Shown in pieces: positions 24,991-33,153 of a stretch of DNA of 64,000 nucleotides. The stretch covers positions 1,932,887-1,996,886 of the forward strand of contig NC_006370.1 of NCBI RefSeq assembly GCF_000196255.1. Direction: 5' to 3'. This stretch comes from Photobacterium profundum SS9. Lineage in GTDB: Bacteria; Pseudomonadota; Gammaproteobacteria; Enterobacterales; Vibrionaceae. The notes under the pieces are model-generated. The model saw nothing but the letters and a program-made list of their open reading frames with translations, was not told the origin of the DNA and did not search any database. A program made the translations under genes and the position numbers. Numbering within the stretch: position 1 is the stretch's first letter; each line of letters starts with the position of its first letter.

Positions 24991-25356
24991 ATGGAAGTAT
25001 TAAGTTTATTAACAAAAGTTATGCTGGTTCTTGCTATCGCTGGTGGCATTGGTACTTTTATTTGGATCGGTCTAGTCGCTTATTTAAAATCAAAGTGGCT
25101 ACCTTTATTGGAAGATATTCTTGACGATGGTGTTCGGTTTTATAGCTTAAATATCTTTTTTGCAGGTACAGGGGTATTGCAATATGCCACAGTATTCCTT
25201 TGGCCTTTTCATGCTAAACGTTATGGGATGATCGAAAAAAGGGATAATGTTCCTAAGCACATTCAAAAATGGTTTGTATTTGCTTTTTGTTGGTTCATGT
25301 CTTGTGGGGCATTGATAGCAGCAAGTGCAATAATGGTAAAAATATATGATTTATAA
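24991..25356 (+). CDS. Putative immunity membrane protein, copy 2
   Basis: This 121-residue paralogue of the gene at 23180 shares the core WIGLVAYLK-KWLPLLEDILDDG and the YGM--KRDNVPK-IQKWFVF region almost unchanged. The N-terminal helix differs (MEVLSLLTKVMLVLAIAGGIG). It begins five bases after the stop of the orphan toxin tail, mirroring the arrangement of the first module. Retention of an intact immunity gene beside a broken toxin fits protection against kin that still make that variant. This function is inferred. Confidence 0.6.
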   Translation: MEVLSLLTKVMLVLAIAGGIGTFIWIGLVAYLKSKWLPLLEDILDDGVRFYSLNIFFAGTGVLQYATVFLWPFHAKRYGMIEKRDNVPKHIQKWFVFAFCWFMSCGALIAASAIMVKIYDL

Positions 25357-25476
25357 GAGTAATTTGCACGGCACTTAAATGGAAATACAGTACCGTAAAG
25401 CAAGCAGAATGATAGATATCAAATAATCCCGATTGTAATAACCGGAGACTGTAAATAACAGTATTAAGCCTTCAAA

Positions 25477-25502
25477 TAAAAGCAGCCACTCATTGGCTGC
25501 TT
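25477..25502 (-). terminator. Terminator after the lipoprotein gene
   Basis: On the minus strand AAGCAGCC-AATGAGT-GGCTGCTT is followed by TTATTTG. It lies about 45 bases past the stop of the gene at 25545 and should end the LruC-lipoprotein transcript. Confidence 0.75.
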
Positions 25503-25544
25503 GTTCGTATTTAGGATGTTTGTTGCATGAATTAAGAGAGTTTC

Positions 25545-26003
25545 TTAATTGGTAATATTTATCTGCTGAGTAGGTAGGCTAACGGTTTCTCTGAACGGTT
25601 CTTGTGTGCTATTTACATACCACGCTTCAATTAATAAGCTTTTTAATTGGGATGTGGCAGTAATTGTACCTTTGAAATTACCGTTTTTTATTTCGCCGGC
25701 TATTATTCGGCTGTTTGTATCTGGTACTGGCGTACCTGTCGCATCAATTGAATATTTCCCATAAATACTCAAAAACATGTTTTCTGTTACATTAAGGTCA
25801 ATAACAATACTTACAGGATAAGAGCTTTTAAAATTGAAGCCGTCTGGTACAACTAATGATTCAAATTTTGCTGAAGACTCATCATTTGCCGCTGCACTAT
25901 CGGCAGGAGAATCAGGATTACTGGTCGATGCATCATCTCCGCCACCGCCACCACAGCCGATTAATAAAAAGACGACAGGTATGATCAAGAGTAAATTTTT
26001 CAT
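25545..26003 (-). CDS. Small lipoprotein next to the LruC gene
   Basis: The 152-residue product has a clear lipoprotein signal, MKNLLLIIPVVFLLIGC, with the lipobox LIGC at the cleavage site and a Gly run after the Cys. An Asp/Ser/Ala-rich linker follows, then a beta-rich domain of about 100 residues that I do not recognise. It starts only 21 bases after the LruC gene in the same direction, so the two are probably one operon and the proteins may meet at the cell surface. No aspartate at position +2 is present (the residue is Gly), so outer-membrane sorting is expected. Confidence 0.75.
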   Translation of the reverse strand: MKNLLLIIPVVFLLIGCGGGGGDDASTSNPDSPADSAAANDESSAKFESLVVPDGFNFKSSYPVSIVIDLNVTENMFLSIYGKYSIDATGTPVPDTNSRIIAGEIKNGNFKGTITATSQLKSLLIEAWYVNSTQEPFRETVSLPTQQINITN

Positions 26004-26024
26004 ATTGGAAACCTTTACCTTTTT

Positions 26025-28196
26025 TTATTCAAATAATTGATTGATAACAGCATTACTGCGTAGGTACCAGTCAGTATTCGTTTCTCCGCCAGAGGTTGCG
26101 TACCCTTCTAAATCTGGATATGCCGCTAGAATATCGGTTCTCTCACTTGGGTGGTTCCATTCGCCATCAATGAGTAAACCAAATGAAATTCCGTTATCGG
26201 TGTGGTAAGTATCGCAATCCTCGCCTGGGCAATTAGTATGCGTAGACGTATCATCATTGGTAGAAAAAAAGCTTGAAGATGCAACAGATGTAATATCATC
26301 ACCTTTTAAATGTATCTCTAGACTTCGACCAGGGTTACCGCTAAATGAATCACCATGATAGCGGCCTTCTAATCCACATATGAATGGGTTAAGCGGCATG
26401 CTAGGCCCAGAGCCTGCCGCCAGTGGTGTAGTAAAAGGAATACTCGCTTCAAATGCGAACTGATTAGCACTATCGCTTGAACAGCCTTGCCAGACTCGGT
26501 AATAGTTGCCTTCGCTACCTGAACATACAGGGTCTGTAATTTCGGCTTTTAAGTTAGTAGAAATAACCGCCACGGCATTTGTGGTTCCTGCCTCTAGTAC
26601 TGCTGCTGTGTGCTTGGTTTGATTATTCACAACAAGCTTTGTTAACTCTTCATTGATAGCCGATCGTGGTATGCCATCGAGTTGTACGGCAAAACCATTA
26701 ATAAAATCAGCACCGTATGCTTGTAAACTGCCTGAGATATCATAGCGAACAATGTTCCCTGTATTTGTATCTGTGACAGTATCAACACGGTAAAACATTA
26801 CAACGTCGTTAAAATCGAAGTCATCTTTTTCTGGCCAATTATCTTCGTAGGCTAGGGTTACCCATGTACCTTCCCCAGGATAGTAATTATGGGTTAGGTT
26901 TTGTTCGTTAATCGTTACGCTGTAATCTTCTACTTCCCCGTCTGTTACGCCCCCAAAATAGGTTACGCCTGTATTTCTTGCCCCTCTAAATCGTGCCCAA
27001 GTTGTTGCGGGGGTTGCGGATTCTGGCACTCGCAATTTAAGGATATTCACCCCGGGTGGTAATAATTGGTCAGTTATCGCTTGTTCACCATCATCGGCAA
27101 AATCACCATCATCATTCCAATCAAACCAAGCACTTACATAGGTATTTGCACCCCCGCCAATGGTTACTTGAATGCGGGTGTCTGAGCCTTGTTTTAAATC
27201 GTTAATAAATACAATACCGTCTTCATCATCAGAGCCTGTAGCGTCGTCAGAAGAACCTGATAAAACAGCAGAGTCGCCTTCATCATCAATGAGTGAGCCG
27301 AAGAAAAAGTTAGGCCCTATAAAGTGGCGAGGTCCGTTGGTTAGTAAACTGGTCTTATAACTTTCGGGTGCATCACCAAAATCAGTATTTGTCGCGATAA
27401 CAGGGGCGCTTGCACATCGAGCACCATCATTTTGGCCAGAAAGAGGTCCACTCGCAAAAAATTCTGCTGTAGCATCGATCGTTCCAGAAATATCACGTAA
27501 ATCTAATCGGTAAATATTCCCATCTACATTATTACTGATGTACATGAAGCCATTCACGTCAAAATATTGTGCACCAAACGTCGTAGACCCTGTTAAACCT
27601 GTCGAACCGACAACCGCAAAACTGGCGTTGCCTGACCCATCGAAACTGAACTTATACAGATCGTTAGCACTGTTTTCTACCGCAAATAGTTCGCCAGTTT
27701 CAGGGTAGAATGCAAAGTCAGTTAAATTTAATGTCGCTTCAGCAGCCGTCATTATTTCTACAGCAATGAAATTGTCATCACCTGTACTGAGATCGATTTT
27801 ATACATACCAGTACCTCTAAGATAGAAGTACAAAGCATCATCAAAGACATCACCGACAAAGAAATTAGTATTAGCTGGTAAACCTGTAACGGATACATTT
27901 TCAATAAAGTAAAGCTGATTGATACGCGTAACCGTTGAATCACCTTTATTCCAGCCATAAATATAGCGATCTGTTTCATTAAAACCTACCGCATTTATAA
28001 CGCCTGTAGCGCCGGTGTTTTGGTCATTTGCAACTCGATATGACCCCGAGGAAAGGTCAACTTCATATACAGTTGACGGGCTTCCTTGAAACAACATAGC
28101 CTCTGTCGGACAATCATCAAATGGATGAGCACCATAAACATCAATAGAAGCAGAGCATAATGAAATAAGTAAGGTTGTTCGCTTCAGACATTTCAT
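26025..28196 (-). CDS. LruC-domain secreted protein
   Basis: This protein of about 723 residues has a signal peptide (MKCLKRTTLLISLCSASIDVYG). An N-terminal propeller-like region (residues about 35-260) has repeated short strands such as TGTGMYKIDLSTG. A GEVEDY-type bacterial domain follows (GDAPESYKTSLLTNGPRH to DGEVEDYSVTI), then the C-terminal LruC domain, with WPEKDDFDFNDVVMFYRV as hallmark. LruC proteins are large secreted or surface proteins of unknown role, common in Vibrio and Photobacterium. The ATG at 28196 was chosen over one 12 codons upstream because AGAAGG precedes it. Confidence 0.85.
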   Translation of the reverse strand: MKCLKRTTLLISLCSASIDVYGAHPFDDCPTEAMLFQGSPSTVYEVDLSSGSYRVANDQNTGATGVINAVGFNETDRYIYGWNKGDSTVTRINQLYFIENVSVTGLPANTNFFVGDVFDDALYFYLRGTGMYKIDLSTGDDNFIAVEIMTAAEATLNLTDFAFYPETGELFAVENSANDLYKFSFDGSGNASFAVVGSTGLTGSTTFGAQYFDVNGFMYISNNVDGNIYRLDLRDISGTIDATAEFFASGPLSGQNDGARCASAPVIATNTDFGDAPESYKTSLLTNGPRHFIGPNFFFGSLIDDEGDSAVLSGSSDDATGSDDEDGIVFINDLKQGSDTRIQVTIGGGANTYVSAWFDWNDDGDFADDGEQAITDQLLPPGVNILKLRVPESATPATTWARFRGARNTGVTYFGGVTDGEVEDYSVTINEQNLTHNYYPGEGTWVTLAYEDNWPEKDDFDFNDVVMFYRVDTVTDTNTGNIVRYDISGSLQAYGADFINGFAVQLDGIPRSAINEELTKLVVNNQTKHTAAVLEAGTTNAVAVISTNLKAEITDPVCSGSEGNYYRVWQGCSSDSANQFAFEASIPFTTPLAAGSGPSMPLNPFICGLEGRYHGDSFSGNPGRSLEIHLKGDDITSVASSSFFSTNDDTSTHTNCPGEDCDTYHTDNGISFGLLIDGEWNHPSERTDILAAYPDLEGYATSGGETNTDWYLRSNAVINQLFE

Positions 28197-28526
28197 ATTT
28201 ATGCCTTCTAAATTATTTAAAGTCGAGTTCATACGAGAAGCATCAATATGTATACCAGTTTTTAAACTGATATTTTTATTTGAATTTATCAGGAAAACAA
28301 GTGGTTGTGTAAGAGTCTCATCATCTTGACAGTAAGATTGTCAATATGGAGCCTTTATTCGCAAAATGATAATGATTAAAAAAATATAATTTAGACAAGG
28401 GAAGGGTGCTTTTAGACAAAGAGTAGAGTTTCTATGTTTATTCTTATAGCTATTTATATGGCAATGTAATTTACGCTCTAGTTGTTAATCTAGAGCGTAA
28501 ATCATTTCACTATTCTTAGTGGAATC
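28197..28526. other. Intergenic region between the LruC gene and bcsG
   Basis: No gene is visible. The segment should hold the promoter of the LruC-lipoprotein pair. An ATGATAATGATTA run near 28364-28377 resembles half of a Fur operator but is too weak to call. The terminator hairpin of bcsG lies at its right end. Confidence 0.4.
28470..28501 (-). terminator. Hairpin after bcsG
   Basis: TTTACGCTCTAG pairs perfectly with CTAGAGCGTAAA around an eight-base loop, 26 bases past the bcsG stop. Only a short T-rich stretch follows on the minus strand, so it may be a terminator of moderate strength. Confidence 0.6.
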
Positions 28527-30164
28527 TTAATTTGTTGGGTATTCACTCCAAGTGTTACCATCTAGTGAAATATAATGTTTATTGTTTATATCCATAACTG
28601 TTGTTCCTGAGTTCTCTGCAACAACAGATGTTTCGGGTAAATTGATAACAAGTTTTTCAGGATCAAAGGTGGCTAGTTCATAAATATTTTGGTCTAAGAT
28701 ATTTGACACTAAAGAAGAAATAGCTAAATAACTTGATGGTGCTGTAATATGCACATTTTTTCCTGTTCGTTCAATATTCTTGCCAAACACTTTTAAACCG
28801 ACCGGTACATGGGTTATTGATGGTGCTGGGATTTCACGCATTCCAGAAATTTGCATTTTATCACCGCGCATTCCAGCACCATGTTCAGGCACCAGCATAA
28901 CCACAATATTACGTTCAGATGCTTTTAGTTCATTAAAGAAGGAATACAAATCGTCGAGTAAATTGTTTAATCGACGTTTATAGCTGATTAGACTAGTTGA
29001 CGCATTGTTGTTAATAATACGGTTGCCATCATGAAGTGAAATTGTATTGTATAGAGCGACGACTTGACCACTGTCATTTTCTATACGCTCTTGCCACCAA
29101 CGGTCTAAAACATCTTTATCTCGAAAGATAGATGCGCCATCAAAACCTTTTTGATAAGGGGTTAACCCTTCTTGCGGCATTAAGTTTGTTTCAATCTTTC
29201 CATCTTTTTTAATAAGGCTTAAGAAGCTATCGAAAACACCATCATGGTTCATTAATAAGTTTTCTTGGAATCCAAGATCTGCTAAGTTTTCAAATAAATA
29301 GCATTGATTAGATGCTGCATCGTCAAATAACTGGCTATGTTCTTCTTGTCCACAGTTTGCCCGTAAAAGGCGAATTACCGCTGGTCCGCTATAAGATGTA
29401 GCAGAGTTGAAATTATCAAACATGATGTCAAAATCATCAAAGATCGGGTGATTCTGCAAGCCTACAAGTTTAATATCATCCCACGCAACAGAACAGATAC
29501 TTAAGAAAAGAAGGTCGAATGGTGCATCTGATTGAGTATTGTTATTGAAGTTTGTGACTCGTTTTGCTTCATCAGCAAAGAAGTTGTTTCTAAAGTCATT
29601 GAGTACATCATCGTTAACTTCTGAAATTTGTAACGGGTGTTTTTCTTTTTCGTTTTGGTCTGTTGTTTGCTGTTGTGCTAATAATGATGGGGTATTGTTA
29701 ATGTTTGGCGTTGTGATAATTGATTGTGGAACACTAATATAAATTAGCGAAATTAGAACCAGTACAGTTACTCGAATATATTTATTTAATAAATAGTAAG
29801 CAGCAGACAACGTAAAAATAGTTAATAACGTTGTTAGTGAGATAAATCGGCCCGCTAGCTCTATTAGATAGCTCAGCTCAAATTGCATAAGTTGCTCTAT
29901 TTGAGACCACAGTCTGTCAAGTGGTGGTAAATAGGAGTCAAAATGCAACAACCATAAGCCAACGGGAATAGAGATAAAGGTTCGAGTAATGCTTAGCCAT
30001 TTAAGCGATATGGGTAATAATAAAAAGCTGATAAAGGCGAAATTTTCAATAGCATGAAAGCTGATGTCACCTTTTAAGAACAAGGCTATTTTTATAATAA
30101 AGTAAACATTCCACCAGCCTAGACCGTTAAGAATGTTTTTTTGTTCAGATGTTTGGCTATTCAT
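28527..30164 (-). CDS. bcsG: Cellulose phosphoethanolamine transferase BcsG
   Basis: This inner-membrane enzyme transfers phosphoethanolamine from phospholipid to cellulose in the periplasm. The 545-residue length matches the family. The N-terminal part has about five membrane helices, and a periplasmic alkaline-phosphatase-like domain starts near residue 195. The likely nucleophile is a Ser in SATSYSGPAVIRLLRANCG (about residue 259), with metal-site regions SLHDGNRI and VPEHGAG. bcsG overlaps bcsF by four bases. It should give the pEtN-cellulose known from Escherichia coli and Salmonella. Confidence 0.94.
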   Translation of the reverse strand: MNSQTSEQKNILNGLGWWNVYFIIKIALFLKGDISFHAIENFAFISFLLLPISLKWLSITRTFISIPVGLWLLHFDSYLPPLDRLWSQIEQLMQFELSYLIELAGRFISLTTLLTIFTLSAAYYLLNKYIRVTVLVLISLIYISVPQSIITTPNINNTPSLLAQQQTTDQNEKEKHPLQISEVNDDVLNDFRNNFFADEAKRVTNFNNNTQSDAPFDLLFLSICSVAWDDIKLVGLQNHPIFDDFDIMFDNFNSATSYSGPAVIRLLRANCGQEEHSQLFDDAASNQCYLFENLADLGFQENLLMNHDGVFDSFLSLIKKDGKIETNLMPQEGLTPYQKGFDGASIFRDKDVLDRWWQERIENDSGQVVALYNTISLHDGNRIINNNASTSLISYKRRLNNLLDDLYSFFNELKASERNIVVMLVPEHGAGMRGDKMQISGMREIPAPSITHVPVGLKVFGKNIERTGKNVHITAPSSYLAISSLVSNILDQNIYELATFDPEKLVINLPETSVVAENSGTTVMDINNKHYISLDGNTWSEYPTN

Positions 30165-30352
30165 GATTTATATTCATTCTTTTGGTTTGACGGCTGAGGT
30201 TTTTTCATGTGCTCTTCAAAGTATATTGGTTTTTGAATGCGATGACGGTAGAACTTCTTTAAACCTGAAAAGATATCTCGCAATAGGTAGCCAATGATAA
30301 TACCAATAGAGAGACTAGCAACGACTGTTAAGATGAAATTGCTAATATTCAT
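30161..30352 (-). CDS. bcsF: Cellulose synthase accessory protein BcsF
   Basis: This 63-residue protein has one N-terminal membrane helix (FILTVVASLSIGIIIGYLL) and a basic cytoplasmic tail. BcsF helps recruit BcsE to the synthase and supports BcsG. The ATG at 30350-30352 overlaps the bcsE stop (TAATG) and has AAGGTG upstream. A GTG three codons earlier is less likely. The length equals the usual BcsF length, and the gene sits between bcsE and bcsG as expected. Confidence 0.88.
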   Translation of the reverse strand: MNISNFILTVVASLSIGIIIGYLLRDIFSGLKKFYRHRIQKPIYFEEHMKKPQPSNQKNEYKS

Positions 30353-31944
30353 TATTTGCACCTTACTCTAAGCGGTTTGTTTATCGCAAATTGTGTAATG
30401 GCTGGTTCAGGTATTATATGTTCTTTGTTTAAATATGAAATATGTTGTTCCGTTGAAATTATTGTAATCTCAGAAGGTATATCGACGGCATGCTTAATAA
30501 TATTCTTTAATTCCAACTCAAAATCGTAATTATCTTCAATGATAATATGGGAGTGAAAGAGATCGCTGACTGGGATGTCAAAAATGTTATTGAGGGCGAT
30601 CTGAGCGTCATTCATACGTACTGCGCTGAATAATATATATATCGCATGATTACACGCAGTGGCAATATCGCCATCGCGACGAATATGGCATAAACGTAAA
30701 CATTCTTCAGCGCTCATACCAGGTAAAAGGTTCAATTTTATTAAAGAGAAATGTAGCTGTGTTTGCTCTGATACTTCAATCAGTTTAGAGCAGTAAGAAA
30801 CGAAGTTTTTATTAGAAAGATAGCCCTTGTAGCCATATTCTCTATCAAACTTTAGTAAGGATTCAATTGAATCTGGTATCTGACGAGTAAAAATTTGCCC
30901 TTGAATAGCTTCAATTAAACTAAGAAATTTGGCGTAAGACATATTATAAGGAGTAATAAGGTTTATCCCAGCCTTCATCAGAAATTTCTCGTCAGAATAC
31001 CGTAGACATTGAGCCATTTCTCTTACAATGATTTTAACAGCGCTGCCTGCTTTACGTCTTAGATGAAAGCTATCGAGTGCAAGTTGTTTGACTTCATGCG
31101 TATCATAACAACTTAGAATTACGGTGGAAGCTTGTATATGTATAGTCTCTAGTATGTTGAAAAGGTCAGTATTAGTATTGCCAATAATGACTTTACCAGG
31201 TACTTGTATGCCATCACCGATGGCAGTCATTGGTGCATATATTCGCTCATCGTCTGTGAATTTTAGTCCCGAATGGTAATTACTGTCGTTTTCGCGAGAG
31301 CTAACATAATATTGATTTCGGTCATTTGTATTGAGATTGAATTCAACATTACTTATTACCCCATGATGGCTACCCCAAAAAATCACATGGTAATTAGAGT
31401 GAGTGTCATCAACGTGTTGCAATGTAGCGAGTCCAGATATATAGCGATTAAGTAAAGCAAGTTGAGGCTTGATGATAGATGTTACGGTAGCGCCAATTAT
31501 TATAAAATTAATGGCTATTTTTTGATCTATAGCCCATATTTTTGTTTTTCTGAAGAAATACGTTACATCGTTATTATTACATTGATCAAAGATTTTATCA
31601 GGTATTGAAATTATTAAGATAGAATCGGTACGGAACTGCATTTTAGTGAGATCATTGACGACATTTTTTAAATTGATAGTTTTATTTGTAAACTTGGAAC
31701 CAAGGAAAAACTTTTTTTGGCAGTTTACATTCATATTATCGTAGCTTTCTTGCCTTTCATTAGCATCAAAACCAGAAAAATAATCATCTATATTTGATAA
31801 GGAAATAAGAGATACCAACTTTACATCTACTATGAGTCGATTAATGTACTTAAAACTCGATTTTTTTGTATTAAACAGGTTTATATACTGACAGGTACAA
31901 TCAAATGAAGCTGCATCTAAATCTAGATTTAGTATTCCTGACAT
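30352..31944 (-). CDS. bcsE: c-di-GMP-binding cellulose regulator BcsE
   Basis: This 530-residue cytoplasmic protein is divergent in sequence but placed exactly as BcsE, at the head of the bcsEFG operon. The expected RxGD c-di-GMP-binding motif is visible as RDGD at about residues 423-426 (HIRRDGDIATACNHA), near its position in Escherichia coli BcsE. BcsE acts with BcsR and BcsQ around the synthase and is required for maximal cellulose production. The N-terminal NTPase-like region is less conserved. Confidence 0.87.
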   Translation of the reverse strand: MSGILNLDLDAASFDCTCQYINLFNTKKSSFKYINRLIVDVKLVSLISLSNIDDYFSGFDANERQESYDNMNVNCQKKFFLGSKFTNKTINLKNVVNDLTKMQFRTDSILIISIPDKIFDQCNNNDVTYFFRKTKIWAIDQKIAINFIIIGATVTSIIKPQLALLNRYISGLATLQHVDDTHSNYHVIFWGSHHGVISNVEFNLNTNDRNQYYVSSRENDSNYHSGLKFTDDERIYAPMTAIGDGIQVPGKVIIGNTNTDLFNILETIHIQASTVILSCYDTHEVKQLALDSFHLRRKAGSAVKIIVREMAQCLRYSDEKFLMKAGINLITPYNMSYAKFLSLIEAIQGQIFTRQIPDSIESLLKFDREYGYKGYLSNKNFVSYCSKLIEVSEQTQLHFSLIKLNLLPGMSAEECLRLCHIRRDGDIATACNHAIYILFSAVRMNDAQIALNNIFDIPVSDLFHSHIIIEDNYDFELELKNIIKHAVDIPSEITIISTEQHISYLNKEHIIPEPAITQFAINKPLRVRCK

Positions 31945-32145
31945 AATATGACCTTAAATGAGTTTACAGAATGCGATGTCATTAAGAAGGGTTATTAGTT
32001 ATATATCGAACTTGTAATAATACTAACGTGTTGGTTTTTAAAAATCCAATATTATTGCTAACAATTTGAATGTAATAGTAAAAACATTTGATTCATGATA
32101 ATAATAAATCTATTATCATTAGTAATGCTAGCAGGGGTTTGTATT

Positions 32146-32343
32146 ATGACGAAAAAGCCGGCTAAAGATATTGATGCTATTTATGCATCGTTTGAACTTG
32201 ATGAATGTAATTATGCTGAATTAAGTGAAGATGAACGCTATCACTCAATCAAAAAAAAGTGGGTAATGCTTAGTGTCATGTCAAATGAGATAACAAGCAT
32301 GAAGCTGAGAGTGACTCCTTCAACGACAATACATCATGAATAG
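32146..32343 (+). CDS. bcsR: Cellulose regulator BcsR
   Basis: This 65-residue soluble protein starts at MTKKPAKDIDAIYASF. The chosen ATG has AGGGG about nine bases upstream, and the 17 codons before it are not credible. The pattern IYASFELDECNYAELSEDER resembles the BcsR core (F-L----YA-+S). BcsR forms a small complex with BcsQ that activates BcsA and binds BcsE. It is the first gene of bcsRQABZC, and the stop is 12 bases before bcsQ. Confidence 0.75.
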   Translation: MTKKPAKDIDAIYASFELDECNYAELSEDERYHSIKKKWVMLSVMSNEITSMKLRVTPSTTIHHE

Positions 32344-32355
32344 GTGGGGCCTTAT

Positions 32356-33153
32356 ATGAATCGTATCGTTATTGTTGGTCTGAAGGGAGGTGTTGGCGGT
32401 ACAACGGTCACGGCAAATCTTTCTCACGCTTTACATTTATTGAGTAAAGAAACAATAACAGTGGATTTAGCTGAGTTAAACCTTTTGCGTTTGCATTTCA
32501 CCATGGATATTAATAATGATGATGGTTGGGCTAAGCATTTTTCAAATAATGAATGTTGGTCTAATGCTAGTTATGAAAGCCCTCAAAGAATGCGCTTTGT
32601 TCCATTTGGTACGTTAAACTCATCTGAGTTAGAAAAATATTGTGCACATGAAGAGGAATGGGTAGCGCAACTATCCGGTGAGCTGTCAATTGTTGATATG
32701 GATGCTGAGCATTGGCAAATTATTCACTTACCAAATTTAGAACATAATCAAAGAGTAAATAGAGAGATATTGAATAGTGCTGATCTTGTTATTGTTGTTA
32801 TTAATCCTGATCCTATAAGCTATTATCTGATACGTAATGACTCTATTAATTATCTCGAGTTAAAGAAATTGGTTGGGGGTGAAAATAAAATTAAATTTCT
32901 TATTAATAATTTTCAGCCAGAAAGTGAAGTGAGTCAAGATTTTAGACTTGTTTTGCAAAAAGAACTCACCAGTATGCTACTTCCAGTATCATTGCACCGT
33001 GATACAACTGTTATTGATAGTATTGCCAACTTAACAAATGTTCATACTACCTCACCACATAGCCAAGCTGCTCGTGATTATCAATCATTAGCTTTTTGGT
33101 GTGTTACTCATCTTTACTCAAGGGGTAATGATAAGAGAGGTGAGTATGTATAG
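32356..33153 (+). CDS. bcsQ: ParA/MinD-type ATPase BcsQ
   Basis: This 265-residue ATPase has the deviant Walker A motif VGLKGGVGGTTVTANL at its start and the SIMIBI fold pattern after it (IVVINPDPISYYL). BcsQ localises and activates the cellulose synthase at the pole with BcsR. The ATG at 32356 was preferred over a GTG four codons upstream because AGGTGG lies at the right distance. Its stop overlaps the bcsA start by eight bases, indicating coupling. Confidence 0.93.
   Translation: MNRIVIVGLKGGVGGTTVTANLSHALHLLSKETITVDLAELNLLRLHFTMDINNDDGWAKHFSNNECWSNASYESPQRMRFVPFGTLNSSELEKYCAHEEEWVAQLSGELSIVDMDAEHWQIIHLPNLEHNQRVNREILNSADLVIVVINPDPISYYLIRNDSINYLELKKLVGGENKIKFLINNFQPESEVSQDFRLVLQKELTSMLLPVSLHRDTTVIDSIANLTNVHTTSPHSQAARDYQSLAFWCVTHLYSRGNDKRGEYV

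Noticed and set aside
28361-28380. Possible Fur box upstream of the LruC gene
   Set aside because: Only about half of the 19-base consensus is matched, which is common by chance in AT-rich DNA.
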